A model generated the notes under the pieces. That model was given only the letters and a program-made list of their open reading frames with translations. It was not told the origin of the DNA and did no database searches. The position numbers were made by a program, and so were the translations under genes. A stretch of DNA of 10,000 nt, taken from Penaeus vannamei. Lineage: Eukaryota > Arthropoda > Malacostraca > Decapoda > Penaeidae. Location of the stretch: contig NC_091565.1 in assembly GCF_042767895.1 (NCBI RefSeq), positions 30,610,807 to 30,620,806 of the forward strand. Direction: 5' to 3'. This document shows, one piece after another, positions 1 through 7,380 of this stretch; within the stretch, counting starts at the first letter, position 1, and each line of letters begins with the position of its first letter.

Positions 1-37
1 AGAGAGGGGGTAAAAGGCACACAGAGAAGGGGGGAGT

Positions 38-670
38 AGCTGCGATCAGTTTGAGTTTAATTCATTGTATATGTTATAAATTACTCTTTATAAAATCAGT
101 CATCGATTTACATTTTCAATTATTTTTTCAGGTTAATATTGATACCCGTGATGATACCGCAAGGTAGATATTCATTGATATTTGAAAATTTCCGGTTTAA
201 CAGATAATCAATAAATGCTACGTCCAAGCTAAACTGATACTATCTAGATATGTGCCTCCACGTGAGTGTATCTTACCTTTTGATATGATTTTGATACAGA
301 AATGCCATTTCCGTTTAGTTATAAACCGTCTCTAGGAACAATAAATGCCAATTCGGTGCGAAGAAAAACAGGAACTGCAGCGCAAAACGAATCTATATTT
401 ATCTGCAGCCTTCCCCGCCCTCACACGCACGTGCAGAAAAACGGACAGACACAAAGAGAAGGAAAGAAAACACGAAGTATGTTTGGTTGGCAAGAGACAA
501 TTATTTCGCTTCTTATCTTCAGAGAAGATATAATAATCTGGATCCTTCATTATCGTTGACCATTCACACCTTCCACACCTCGACCATAATACAGATATTT
601 TCCGAAAAAAATATTTCTAATAACATATTGAATAGTATTTTCCCGCTGAAAATACTGTACTGCCTGGTTT
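38..670 (+). repeat. Family A dispersed repeat, copy A1
   Basis: This stretch aligns along most of its length with the reverse complement of 5395-6002 and, up to about position 405, with 8700-9060. Shared landmarks in order are GCTGCGATCAG near 40, ATGATACCGCAA near 151, a TTCCGGTTTAACAGATAATC block near 190, ATGCCATTTCCG near 302, TTCGGTGCGAAGAAAAA near 352 and a block around 550-585 (GTTGACCATTCACACCTTCC). Short frames exist but are not kept between copies, so I see no protein here. The preceding bases 1-37 are purine-rich and not shared. The class of element is unknown; no terminal inverted repeat, poly(A) tail or target duplication was recognised. That it is a repeat is seen directly; that it is mobile is inferred. 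Confidence 0.8.
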
Positions 671-1208
671 GTCTACTTTGCATTTTTATTTCACGACGGA
701 CCATAAGGAGCATTCATTCATTTCATGACCCTGTGAACTACAGTGACAACAGACCTTTCCAAATATATAGGTAAACATCAGGCTACTATAGAAAAAGAGA
801 GATCATTCTTCTCTCCCATGAAATCGTATCTCTTATCTGAAGTAGGCCAATTGGAGCGAAGATAACATTAACACCTTTTCTACTCCGTCTTGATTTTTCT
901 TTCCATCTCTTCATCACGTGTTCGTCCTCTTCTTCCTCCACCCATTCTTTACTTCTCATCTCACTAATACAGTCATATGAGTATGAGAGGACTAACAGCA
1001 AAATTACGAAAACGCGCATAAACACCAACAAACAACAAAGCAAATTAAAACAAAACAAAACAAAAAAAAACAATATCAGACACTCCAACTCCTTACTCCT
1101 TCGCATTGTAAACACCGGAGGAGACAGAAACAAAAGTAGAAAGATATATGGAACGGAAGGTAAATAGATAGAAATACAAATAAAAATTATGCATAAAAAA
1201 TTACATTC
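671..1208. other. Unique-looking AT-rich intergenic stretch
   Basis: I found no match to the other parts of the window and no credible gene. It includes an A-rich run with AAAAC units at about 1046-1073. A 156-codon open frame spans 786-1256 on the minus strand, but its product is low in complexity, rich in F, L, I and S, and its start lies inside the tRNA-like sequence that follows. It is not called as a gene. Confidence 0.6.
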
Positions 1209-1257
1209 TTGTTGTATCCGTCGCGTAGGAGGCGACTGTGCTGACCACGAGACCACA
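1209..1257 (-). repeat. tRNA-like fragment, anticodon arm reading CCT, T arm missing
   Basis: Read on the minus strand, TGGTCTCGTGG (1255-1245) fits the Pol III A box with one mismatch. Further on, GTCGC (1236-1232) and GCGAC (1224-1220) form a perfect 5-bp stem around the 7-base loop CTCCTAC. That loop has T at position 33 and CCT at 34-36, as in tRNA-Arg(CCU). The D region is a few bases short, and no GWTCRANNC B box follows where the T arm should be. It is therefore not an intact tRNA gene. Most likely it is a tRNA-derived SINE head or a tRNA pseudogene fragment. Confidence 0.6.
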
Positions 1258-1372
1258 AAAACATGTAATAGACAATAATTTCACATAAATTATATTGTAG
1301 CTTTTACGAGCACACTTATATTACACTTGTGTATGTGATGTTACATGTGTTATTGTATACCTACCATATTGT
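1258..1372. other. Short AT-rich spacer with TGT/ACA-rich sequence
   Basis: The spacer links the tRNA-like fragment to the next family A fragment. It is rich in short TGTG and ACAT words around 1310-1365. I see no gene, hairpin or copy of another part of the window. Confidence 0.4.
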
Positions 1373-1575
1373 ATATGTGCCTCCACGTGAGTGTATCTTA
1401 CTTTTGAATATGGTTTTGATACAGGAATACCATTTCGGTCATGCTATAAAAAGACTCTGCAGTAGCACTAAATGATGATTGAGTCTGAAGAAAAAAGAAC
1501 AGCAGCGCAAAACGCACACAAACACTTTAAATCCATATACAGACACAAAGAGAAGGAAAGAAATATAACATAGTG
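1373..1575 (+). repeat. Family A dispersed repeat, truncated copy A2
   Basis: This fragment corresponds to 248 to about 475 of copy A1. The first 29 bases (1373-1401) are identical to 248-276, including GCCTCCACGTGAGTG. Downstream both copies keep GGTTTTGATACAG, the GAAGAAAAA block, GCAGCGCAAAACG and AGACACAAAGAGAAGGAAAG. A2 lacks the C-rich part that A1 has around 409-432, and it is cut off on both sides relative to A1. It resembles A1 more than the copies at 4986-6275 or 8440-9421. Confidence 0.8.
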
Positions 1576-1576
1576 T

Positions 1577-1593
1577 ATAGTGTTTAACACTAT
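1577..1593. other. Small perfect hairpin
   Basis: ATAGTGT and ACACTAT pair over 7 bp around the loop TTA, just after family A fragment A2. It has no T-run or other context that would make it a known signal. It may be chance in AT-rich DNA. Confidence 0.4.
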
Positions 1594-1823
1594 GCAGTTT
1601 GCACCAAGATATTTCAAGATTTTAATACGGCGATGAAATTTATCATAACAAAAGATCAATTGTATATTGTAAATATATAAATACACATATAGGCATACAT
1701 ACATTCATTTGGTTAGATATCTGTTAACCATATATATCAGGATTAGCTAAAATTACATATGCTCGTATATCTTATCATTTCATATTACTTTTATTCCTCT
1801 ACAATTCATATCAGCAGAAAAAT
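1594..1823. other. AT-rich unique stretch
   Basis: I see no gene and no match to other parts of the window. The sequence includes TATA-rich words at 1662-1700 and 1729-1737. A 78-codon minus-strand frame over 1468-1704 overlaps the family A fragment and has low-complexity composition. Confidence 0.4.
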
Positions 1824-1919
1824 GTAGAATCACACGTAGGCCACCTTTTTGTTTCATTTTCTATAATTGTATTAATTTAAAGAATATGAAAGAAAAAGGT
1901 GACCTACGTGTGATTCCAC
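1824..1919. repeat. Inverted repeat, 27-bp arms with 42-base loop
   Basis: Arm 1824-1850 and arm 1893-1919 are reverse complements at 25 of 27 positions, with the shared core AATCACACGTAGG. The pairing can be extended inward with 8 of the next 10 bases matching (TTTCAT against ATGAAA). The loop is AT-rich. The right arm is only about 10 bases from the tRNA-like sequence at 1928-1995, so this hairpin could be the body of a tRNA-derived SINE on the minus strand. It could equally be an independent small foldback element. Confidence 0.75.
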
Positions 1920-1927
1920 ACTTGGCT

Positions 1928-1995
1928 TGGAACAGGATCGAACGTGGGCCTACGAATTACTAGACCAGCACGTTATCCGTTCCTCCACCTCGACG
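1928..1995 (-). repeat. tRNA-like sequence, probable tRNA-derived SINE head
   Basis: Read on the minus strand, TGGAGGAACGG (1987-1977) is close to the Pol III A box, and GTTCGATCC (1943-1935) fits the B box GWTCRANNC perfectly. GTGG and the segment AACGGATAACG resemble the D region of animal tRNA-Arg. The anticodon loop CTAGTAA (1963-1957) reads AGT, as in tRNA-Thr. The anticodon stem is imperfect and no clear acceptor stem closes it, so it is not a functional tRNA gene. Octopus SINEs derived from tRNA-Arg are known, which would fit. The A-box end of this sequence is also shared with the family B block at 4718-4865. Confidence 0.6.
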
Positions 1996-2128
1996 ATCTC
2001 TACTCGTAATGAAAATAACGGCCTATTTAACCTAAGTATCTATTGCATCACCATATGAATGATGAACTTGTACGTTTGTCTGTCTTATATACTTTTGACT
2101 CAGATCTGCCAGTTCTACGAAGTGCCAG
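1976..2128 (+). repeat. Family B dispersed repeat, 5' part, copy B1
   Basis: This aligns with 4718-4865. Shared landmarks are CCGTTCCTCCACCT, the GATGATCTC-like segment, AAATAACGGCCTATT, TGCATCACCATATGAATG, TTTGTCTG and the GACTCAGAT/GACACAGAT segment. The left edge runs into the tRNA-like sequence on the opposite strand. A minus-strand element that begins in this block and continues through the tRNA-like head is therefore possible. Confidence 0.75.
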
Positions 2129-2206
2129 TGGTTGGTAGATATATAGACAGATAAAGATATAAAGGAGATAAGTGAAAGAGAAAGATAGAGAGACAGAGAA
2201 GGGGGT
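2129..2206. repeat. Purine-rich GA/GATA tract inside family B
   Basis: This is a simple purine-rich segment (AGATATATAGACAGATAAAG followed by GAGA-type sequence) joining the 5' and 3' parts of family B in copy B1. A similar AGATAGAAAGAGAGAG segment precedes the 3' part in copy B2 near 3831. Confidence 0.55.
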
Positions 2207-2473
2207 TGTGAAAGAGAAAGCAAACACGACTATAACCAATAAATGGAAACTAGAAATCGAAGTGGAGCTTAAAACACGGAAAACTATCATCGAAGGTTCT
2301 TAATACAGAGCTTCCTCATTTTCCCGTAATTCTACCCATTTTCTATGATGATATAAGCAGGTTCCTGTGCCAGTCAACATGAATAGGTAAAACAGCGAGA
2401 ATTTTTTTAATGTAATATACAGAAAACTAACAAAATATTTATTTCAAATGATTACTGATAGCATGGCTTTTAT
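2207..2473 (+). repeat. Family B dispersed repeat, 3' part, copy B1
   Basis: This aligns with 3845-4146. Shared landmarks are GAAAGCAAACA/GAAGAGCAAACA, AAGTGGAGCTTAAAACA, the GAAGGTTCTTAA segment, GAGCTTCCTCATTTTCC, TTCTATGATGATAT and ATTACTGATAGCA at the end. Copy B1 is about 25-30 bases shorter than B2 around 2375-2400. The end joins a (GT)n(TA)n tract directly. Confidence 0.8.
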
Positions 2474-2474
2474 T

Positions 2475-2502
2475 TATGTGTGTATGTATGTGTGTGTGTG
2501 CT

Positions 2503-2573
<71 letters not shown>

Positions 2574-2609
2574 GTATATATATGCATATATACATATGTA
2601 TATATATAC

Positions 2610-2678
<69 letters not shown>
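2475..2678. repeat. Compound (GT)n-(TA)n microsatellite
   Basis: An interrupted (GT)n part occupies about 2475-2513. A long (TA)n tract follows, broken near 2570-2632 by CATATG, GCATAT and ACCAATA words. Open frames here in several phases encode only alternating I and Y and are artefacts of the repeat. The exact length in the real genome is uncertain because such tracts assemble and replicate poorly. Confidence 0.95.
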
Positions 2679-2680
<2 letters not shown>

Positions 2681-2684
2681 AGCT

Positions 2685-3735
2685 GAGGAACCCGTCTTCG
2701 TGCAACATTGCGTTATTGAACTAAGAAACAATGTGCATACCCATTAGTCTGCCGCCGTAATGAGCGATACACCTGCTTACCTGGCCTGGGCCGTTTCTCT
2801 CCATACACGCCGAACTACAATGTCTATTCACACAACCCAGCTTTTATCATGTGATTATTTTCATGTTTTCTTTTGCTAGACATTTTATTTGTTTTTACGC
2901 CTCTGAGTCAGGTATTCATTCATTCATGTATAAACGAGATTAGCGGAGTACCTGGATGCCCACGCAGAACAAGTGGCTCCACTAATTTACCTTTCGCGAA
3001 ACCATCGCGGCAGTAATTTCGCACACCCCCTATGTACACACCTAGAAGAAATAAATCAGTCTGCTCCGAGACACGGAGGCGTTTCCTTCTCCTACAACCC
3101 AAGGAACTTGGTGACATACCACAACCGTCACAGATTTATACTTAAAGATAAGTAGTTGGCTGCTCACTTTTATCCATGTGTATAGTTAGTTTACGCTATA
3201 TGCCAGTTCTTGAACGCTTTACGAATTAAACGTATATTTTGCAAGTGTCTCTGCCAATAATTACCCGTCCAGTTAATTAGTTTTAGCCGGCCATTTATCA
3301 TATCTATTCATATTCTTAGTTATTCTTTCACTTTGTTCATCTTTTATAGCTTTGGTGATATTTTATGTGATTTTACTTACGTGTTTTATTGATTTAGCTT
3401 TATTTTCATTTTCACTTTTACGTCTTTATGGCCAGGCTTTTATCTTAACTTTACATAAACAAACGCTGAGGACTACGGGTTGTATGAACGAGCTGGCGAG
3501 GTATCACCGCTCGCTACCACCCACCTACCACTGCCTCGCCACGCTCCGTTCGCATTCCCCAGGGGAACTCTAATTCGGCCCGTTTTACCACGACGAGCTT
3601 GAAGCTCACTGGTGTTCAGAACCTTTCACGGGGCCATGCTAATGAACCAGACACCTGATGCTAATGCAACAACAGCATAATAAACACGAAAATAAATAAT
3701 TTAAAAAAATCGCATGAGAGGCACAGTACACCTCT
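2685..3735. other. Less AT-rich block between two (TA)n tracts, unclassified
   Basis: This block of about 1.05 kb differs in texture from its surroundings. It has GC-rich stretches near 2745-2820, 2940-3110 and 3480-3650, and a T-rich middle near 3290-3425. I found no other copy in the window. Open frames at 2920-3155 (both strands) and 3352-3573 are short, unrelated to anything I recognise, and have no supporting context. Small hairpins occur at 3494-3540 (GGCGAGG with CCTCGCC), 3595-3607 (GAGCT-TGA-AGCTC) and 3715-3738 (TGAGAGG with CCTCTCA). The last lies at the boundary with the following microsatellite. It may be one inserted element or simply ordinary intergenic DNA. Confidence 0.45.
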
Positions 3736-3738
3736 CAC

Positions 3739-3825
<87 letters not shown>

Positions 3826-3827
3826 TA
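3739..3827. repeat. (TA)n followed by (TATG)n microsatellite
   Basis: A (TA)n tract with one TTT interruption near 3782 passes into about seven TATG units at 3797-3826. It lies immediately upstream of the family B2 3' part. Confidence 0.95.
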
Positions 3828-3844
3828 AAGAGATAGAAAGAGAG

Positions 3845-4161
3845 AGTGAAGAGCAAACATAAAATTATGAAGTAAAAAAATAGATAAATACCAATGAAGT
3901 AGATCCCTTAAGAGGATAAACTAAAGTGGGGCTTAAAACATTGAAAAGTATCGTTGAAAGTTCTTAACAGTGGGCTTCCCCGTTTTCCTTTAAATTCTAT
4001 CCATGTTCTATGATGATATGTACAGGGTACAGGTTGAGTAAATCAACGAAAATTAATAATTAAAAATCATCCACACCTCAACACCTTGAAATGGTAATAC
4101 ACAAAAAATAAAAGAACATTTTAAATAATTACTGATAGCAAGGCTGTCTTATACACGCAGC

Positions 4162-4164
<3 letters not shown>
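3845..4164 (+). repeat. Family B dispersed repeat, 3' part, copy B2
   Basis: This matches 2207-2473 through AAGTGGGGCTTAAAACA, GAAAGTTCTTAA, GGGCTTCCCCGTTTTCC, TTCTATGATGATATG and ATTACTGATAGCA. It continues slightly further than B1 (GGCTGTCTTATACACGCAGC) before entering (TA)n. Its last part, 4042-4164, is also the left arm of the foldback described next. Confidence 0.8.
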
Positions 4165-4239
<75 letters not shown>

Positions 4240-4287
4240 GTATATATACATATATATGTATATATACATATATATACATACATATAC

Positions 4288-4355
<68 letters not shown>

Positions 4356-4595
4356 GTATGTATATATATGTATATATATAAACATATATATGTATATATA
4401 CATATATATACATATATATAGATAGATAGATAGATAGATATAGATATAGATATAGATATATAGATATAGATATATGCTGCGTGTGTAAGACAGCCTTGCT
4501 ATCAGTAATTATTTAAAATGTTCTTTTATTTGTTTGTGTATTACCATTTCAAGCAGGTGCTGAGGTGTGGATGATTTTTAATTATTAATTTTCGT

Positions 4596-4598
<3 letters not shown>
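4042..4598. repeat. Foldback: two ~125-bp arms around a TA-rich centre
   Basis: Left arm 4042-4164 and right arm 4473-4598 are reverse complements with only about three substitutions and two small indels. One indel is CAG, present only in the right arm near 4554. The arms run from ATCAACGAAAATT to GCAGCATAT. The centre, about 4165-4472, is (TA)n with TATG, CATA and GATA variants and is itself largely self-complementary. The whole could fold into one long hairpin. The arms are the 3' end of family B, so this is an inverted duplication of part of that repeat. A misassembly across the (TA)n cannot be excluded. Confidence 0.85.
4162..4474. repeat. (TA)n / (TATG)n / (GATA)n microsatellite
   Basis: (TA)n with scattered TATG and CATA units runs to about 4418. 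It is followed by GATA units at 4419-4440 and TAGATA-type units to 4474. Long open frames of I, Y, M and H on both strands are produced by the repeat and are not genes. Confidence 0.95.
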
Positions 4599-4679
<81 letters not shown>

Positions 4680-4684
4680 GTATG
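4597..4684. repeat. (TA)n microsatellite
   Basis: Almost pure (TA)n runs to 4669, followed by TATATATG and TATG variants. It lies between the right foldback arm and the next family B 5' part. Confidence 0.95.
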
Positions 4685-4694
4685 AACATTATAA

Positions 4695-4713
4695 CCTCTC
4701 CGATCGGGAGAGG
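4695..4713. other. 7-bp hairpin, CCTCTCC/GGAGAGG
   Basis: CCTCTCC (4695-4701) pairs perfectly with GGAGAGG (4707-4713) around a 5-base loop, with a CCGATCGG core. It sits just upstream of family B copy B3 and replaces the tRNA-like sequence seen beside copy B1. Confidence 0.5.
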
Positions 4714-4717
4714 TGGA

Positions 4718-4865
4718 CCGTTCCTCCACCTTGATGATCTCCTCTAGTTTTAGAAATAACGGCCTATTAAACCTAATCATTTGTTGCATCACCATATGAA
4801 TGGAGAATTTGTACGAGTATTTGTCTGCCTGATACATTTTGACACAGATATACCAATTCTATAAA
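4718..4865 (+). repeat. Family B dispersed repeat, 5' part, copy B3
   Basis: This matches 1976-2128, with CCGTTCCTCCACCTTGATGA, AAATAACGGCCTATTAAACC, TTGCATCACCATATGAATGG and GACACAGATATACCAATTCT as landmarks. Only the 5' part is present. The sequence after 4866 does not match the continuation seen in copy B1. Confidence 0.75.
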
Positions 4866-4985
4866 GTTTCACACTTAATATTGGCATTATAGAAGTAAGA
4901 TGTATTGCAATTTAACATATTAGTGTAATCAATTATCTTTAAAGAGTCTATAACGATAAAAATATTTGTTCCATTGCCTGCATTA
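4866..4985. other. Short unique AT-rich spacer
   Basis: This spacer separates family B copy B3 from family A copy A3. I see no gene, no hairpin and no other copy in the window. Confidence 0.4.
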
Positions 4986-6275
4986 ACTTTGAGATCTGGC
5001 AAAGTGCAATTCATAGACAAAGTTCGTAAGTAAATTGGAAAGCGAGACAAAGGGAGAAAATAGGTCAGTTGGTGAGAGAAAGTGAAGAATGGAAAGCGGA
5101 CATATTTATCTTACTAATATGCAATATAAAGTTTTTCAACTTGTGATTATTTTCCTTCGGATCCGCCCTTGGTTGTTTTTTATACTGCTCAGCCTTGTCT
5201 TAACTACGATTTATCTTGTTTTTGTGGCCGTAATGGGATATTGTATCGTCATATTTGACAAAAAAGAAAAGTGTCTCTATATCTATCTACTGTATCTCTC
5301 TACCTTCCTCAATATAGCCCTCTATCTCCTTTTCATAAATCTCTGTCAGTCAGTCACATTCTTACTTTTTCGTATTAAATTCTTATTGTAAACTGTTGCA
5401 GGAATGATACTAATAATTTCAACGAGAAAATACCACTTAAAATGTTTAACAAGTATATTTTATAGGAAAATATTTATAGTAAGGTTGAGGTGTGGAAGGT
5501 GTGAATGGTCAACGATAATAAAGGACAGAGATTACTATATCATCTCTGTTATACACCTTTAAGTTTTCTTTCCTTCTCTATGTGTCTGTCTGTCTCTCTG
5601 CGCGTGCGCGTGTGTGAGGGTGGGGAAGGTTGCAGATATTTATAGATTTGTTTTGCGCTGGTTCCTTTTTTCTTCGCACCGAATCAGCAGTTATTGCTAT
5701 TACAAGTTGTTTTATAACTTGATGGAAATGGCATTCTTGTATCCAAACCATAATAAGAGGTAACATACACTTATTCTGAGGCGCATATTTCGATAATATC
5801 AGTTTAGTGTAGATGTAGCATTTATTGTGTCTGTTAAATCAGATTTTTTGAAATACCAATAAATGTCTACCTTTGCGGTATTATCATGGATATCAGTATT
5901 TGCCTAAAAAATAATAATTGAAAATATAAATCATGACATTAATTTTCTTCTTTTTTTAAGAGTAATTTATTCAGTGAATTAGACAAGGTGATCGCAGCTC
6001 TCCTTATAATCTAGATGAATGTTCTATTGAATTCTGTCATCTTATTTTCTTAAATCCTTTCATTTCGAAGTCAAATAAAAGCGATCTTGTGGTGGATATG
6101 ACACTCCCTTTCGTAATTGCAGAATCCCATTTCTCTTTTCCCTTCAATGCACGGTGGCAGTCTGCCTGCAGTAACATAGAAAACCAAGAACATGAGCATG
6201 AGCTGACTAAAGTGTTAAAATATGGGTCAGTGTGTGAATCAAGGTTCCCATTATTGCGCCACTATCTTATTTTTT
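4986..6275 (-). repeat. Family A dispersed repeat, fullest copy A3
   Basis: This is the longest copy. It is oriented opposite to A1 and A4. The reverse complement of 8440-9421 aligns over most of it, except that 5367-5631 has no counterpart there. That missing part is present in copy A1 (about 405-650). Landmarks on the + strand are CAAAGTGCAATTCATAGACA near 5000, GTCATATTTGACAAAAAAGA near 5247, GTCAGTCAGTCAC at 5345-5357, TTCTTCGCACCGAA near 5671, GCGGTATTATCATGG near 5875, GTGGTGGATATGACA near 6089, and a 58-bp block at 6201-6258 identical to the complement of 8442-8499. A 100-codon hydrophobic frame at 5089-5391 is not kept in the other copy (indels shift it), so I do not call it a gene. 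Confidence 0.85.
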
Positions 6276-6404
6276 CATCAATACTTTACTCACTTTGTCA
6301 TTTCAGATTAGGCTGATGCAGTAAAACCCTCAGTATGCTTATATAAGAAAAATATTCCTAATCTTAATTAATTTGATCGCCATTTGAGGAATTTACAAAG
6401 AATT
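6276..6404. other. AT-rich edge of the large inverted repeat
   Basis: Weak resemblance to the complement of about 8395-8438 continues for a few dozen bases (TTTTTTCATC, TACTCACTTT) and then fades. I see nothing else here. Confidence 0.4.
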
Positions 6405-6555
6405 ATTTCCTGATCTTTCTGTCTCTGCCCATGCTCTTGCCCTCCTCTTTGTATCTCACAGCGCTCTCTTCCTCTCAGAGTTCCCCTTTCTCTCTATGCC
6501 CCCCCCCCCTTCTTTCTCTGCTTTCTCCCCCTTCTCTTTGTGCTCCCTCCTCTCT
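6405..6555. repeat. Pyrimidine-rich tract with C10 run
   Basis: The + strand is mostly C and T over about 150 bases, with a run of ten C at 6499-6508 and many CTCTTT and CCCTT words. It has mirror-like polypyrimidine character but no regular repeat unit. A second tract of the same kind is at 7594-7687. Confidence 0.7.
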
Positions 6556-6859
6556 AGCATCTAATCAGGTGATTTCTGTATAATTCAAAATAGGGACATT
6601 TCACAGAATTGGCATATCTTTGGTAAAATAGAAATTAAGAATTAGAGTAAACATATGGACAGTAGACAAGGAAAATGAAATTTATTGAGGTCATTGTCCA
6701 AGGCCGGGTCCACACAAAAATGTATTAAAAATTAAAGCTACAAATAAATTATAAATAAATAAATAATAAATCAATATGTATACAAAATGTAATTATGCAT
6801 ATCGGCGAAATACAGGAGAAAATTATATAAAAATGGTTGTTTAAATATATATATAACGC
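6556..6859. other. Unique AT-rich stretch
   Basis: There is no supported gene. It contains a short AAAT/TAAA-rich segment at 6742-6771 and a small (TA)n at 6844-6854. It has a brief GC-richer spot (CAAGGCCGGGTCC) near 6699. I found no other copy in the window. Confidence 0.4.
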
Positions 6860-7030
6860 GTTCCTGATGACTTCCCAGTTTTTGGGATCTATGTTATGAT
6901 TTTTTAGTCCTAAATCATAGAAATGTTAGCGTAAAAAACACCGAAAAGAAAATCGTTCGAAAGCTTTGATGTCAGCAGTTGTATATTTACTCTGTATCTC
7001 CTTTTAAAAATCATCACAGAAGCAGTTTGG
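6860..7030 (+). repeat. Direct repeat X, copy 1
   Basis: This resembles 7770-7995. Both begin with GTTCCTGATGACT, continue with TTTNGGGATCT, later share a TTAGCGYAAAAAA segment followed by AAGAAAATCG/AAGAAATCG, and then TCCTTTTTAAA with a TCACARAAGCA segment. The rest has diverged. The two copies are about 910 bases apart. Confidence 0.6.
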
Positions 7031-7220
7031 TTCATTAACTGAGACTTCAAGGCGATCTGTCAGAAAATCGTGATTTGTAAACTGCTTAATAGTTCTTTTT
7101 CCTGTGAGAATCATAGAGGATTATCATATTTTTATCTTATACAAGCAAACTCTAGGCTTTGCTGTATCAATGTAATATGAAATGACAAACGAAGTAAAAC
7201 ATTGGTGAGAATACATGAAA

Positions 7221-7380
7221 GTAGTGACGTAAAAATGGGAATCACTACTTTGACCTATTCTAACATCCTCCTTGTCAGCATGTTTTTGCAGTTATACTAA
7301 ACTTATATGAGAGTAATACGGAAAGATTGCAAAGATAGAAAAGAACGTAGAGATTCTCTATGTAATGTCATATCCACCAC
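7221..7380 (+). repeat. Degenerate family A fragment (A5)
   Basis: GTAGTGACGTAAAAATGGGAA at the start resembles GTAGTGACGCAATAATGGGAA at 8436-8456. GTCATATCCACCAC at the end (7367-7380) is identical to the segment near 8597. The interior is strongly diverged and shorter. Confidence 0.6.

Noticed and set aside
302..559. Shared peptide-like segment SVRRK...AQN...IC..LP in copies A1 and A3, suggesting a coding repeat.
   Set aside because: The frame agrees only over a short piece. Upstream, A3 is in another frame from A1 and has a stop in the A1 frame. A2 has stops and a one-base shift. Similarity is explained by the DNA repeat.
786..1256. 156-codon minus-strand frame, the longest in the window.
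   Set aside because: Low-complexity F/L/I/S/C composition, start inside a tRNA-like sequence, no recognisable domain, and no splice or promoter context that I can defend.
1928..1995. A functional tRNA gene.
   Set aside because: The anticodon stem is imperfect, no 7-bp acceptor stem could be closed, and part of the sequence is shared with a dispersed repeat.
2439..2731. Overlapping open frames of I/Y repeats on both strands (also at 4129-4425, 4541-4837 and 9747-9962).
   Set aside because: They are translations of (TA)n, (TATG)n and (CA)n microsatellites, which lack stop codons in several frames. There is no domain or coding signal.
2920..3155. Opposed short frames of 60-65 codons in the less AT-rich block.
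   Set aside because: Lengths are near chance expectation, and neither product shows a domain I recognise.
3715..3738. Helitron 3' end, suggested by a hairpin near the end of the less AT-rich block.
   Set aside because: No CTRR motif follows the TGAGAGG/CCTCTCA hairpin, and no matching 5' TC end or Rep/helicase sequence was seen.
3797..3826. CRISPR-like or satellite array from regular repeated units.
   Set aside because: Units are 4 bases (TATG) with no spacers. No other regularly spaced repeat of 20-50 bases is present in the window.
5089..5391. 100-codon hydrophobic frame resembling a small membrane protein.
   Set aside because: The matching part of copy A4 has indels (a loss of about 16 bases and a one-base change) that break the frame, and the hydrophobicity follows from T-rich DNA.
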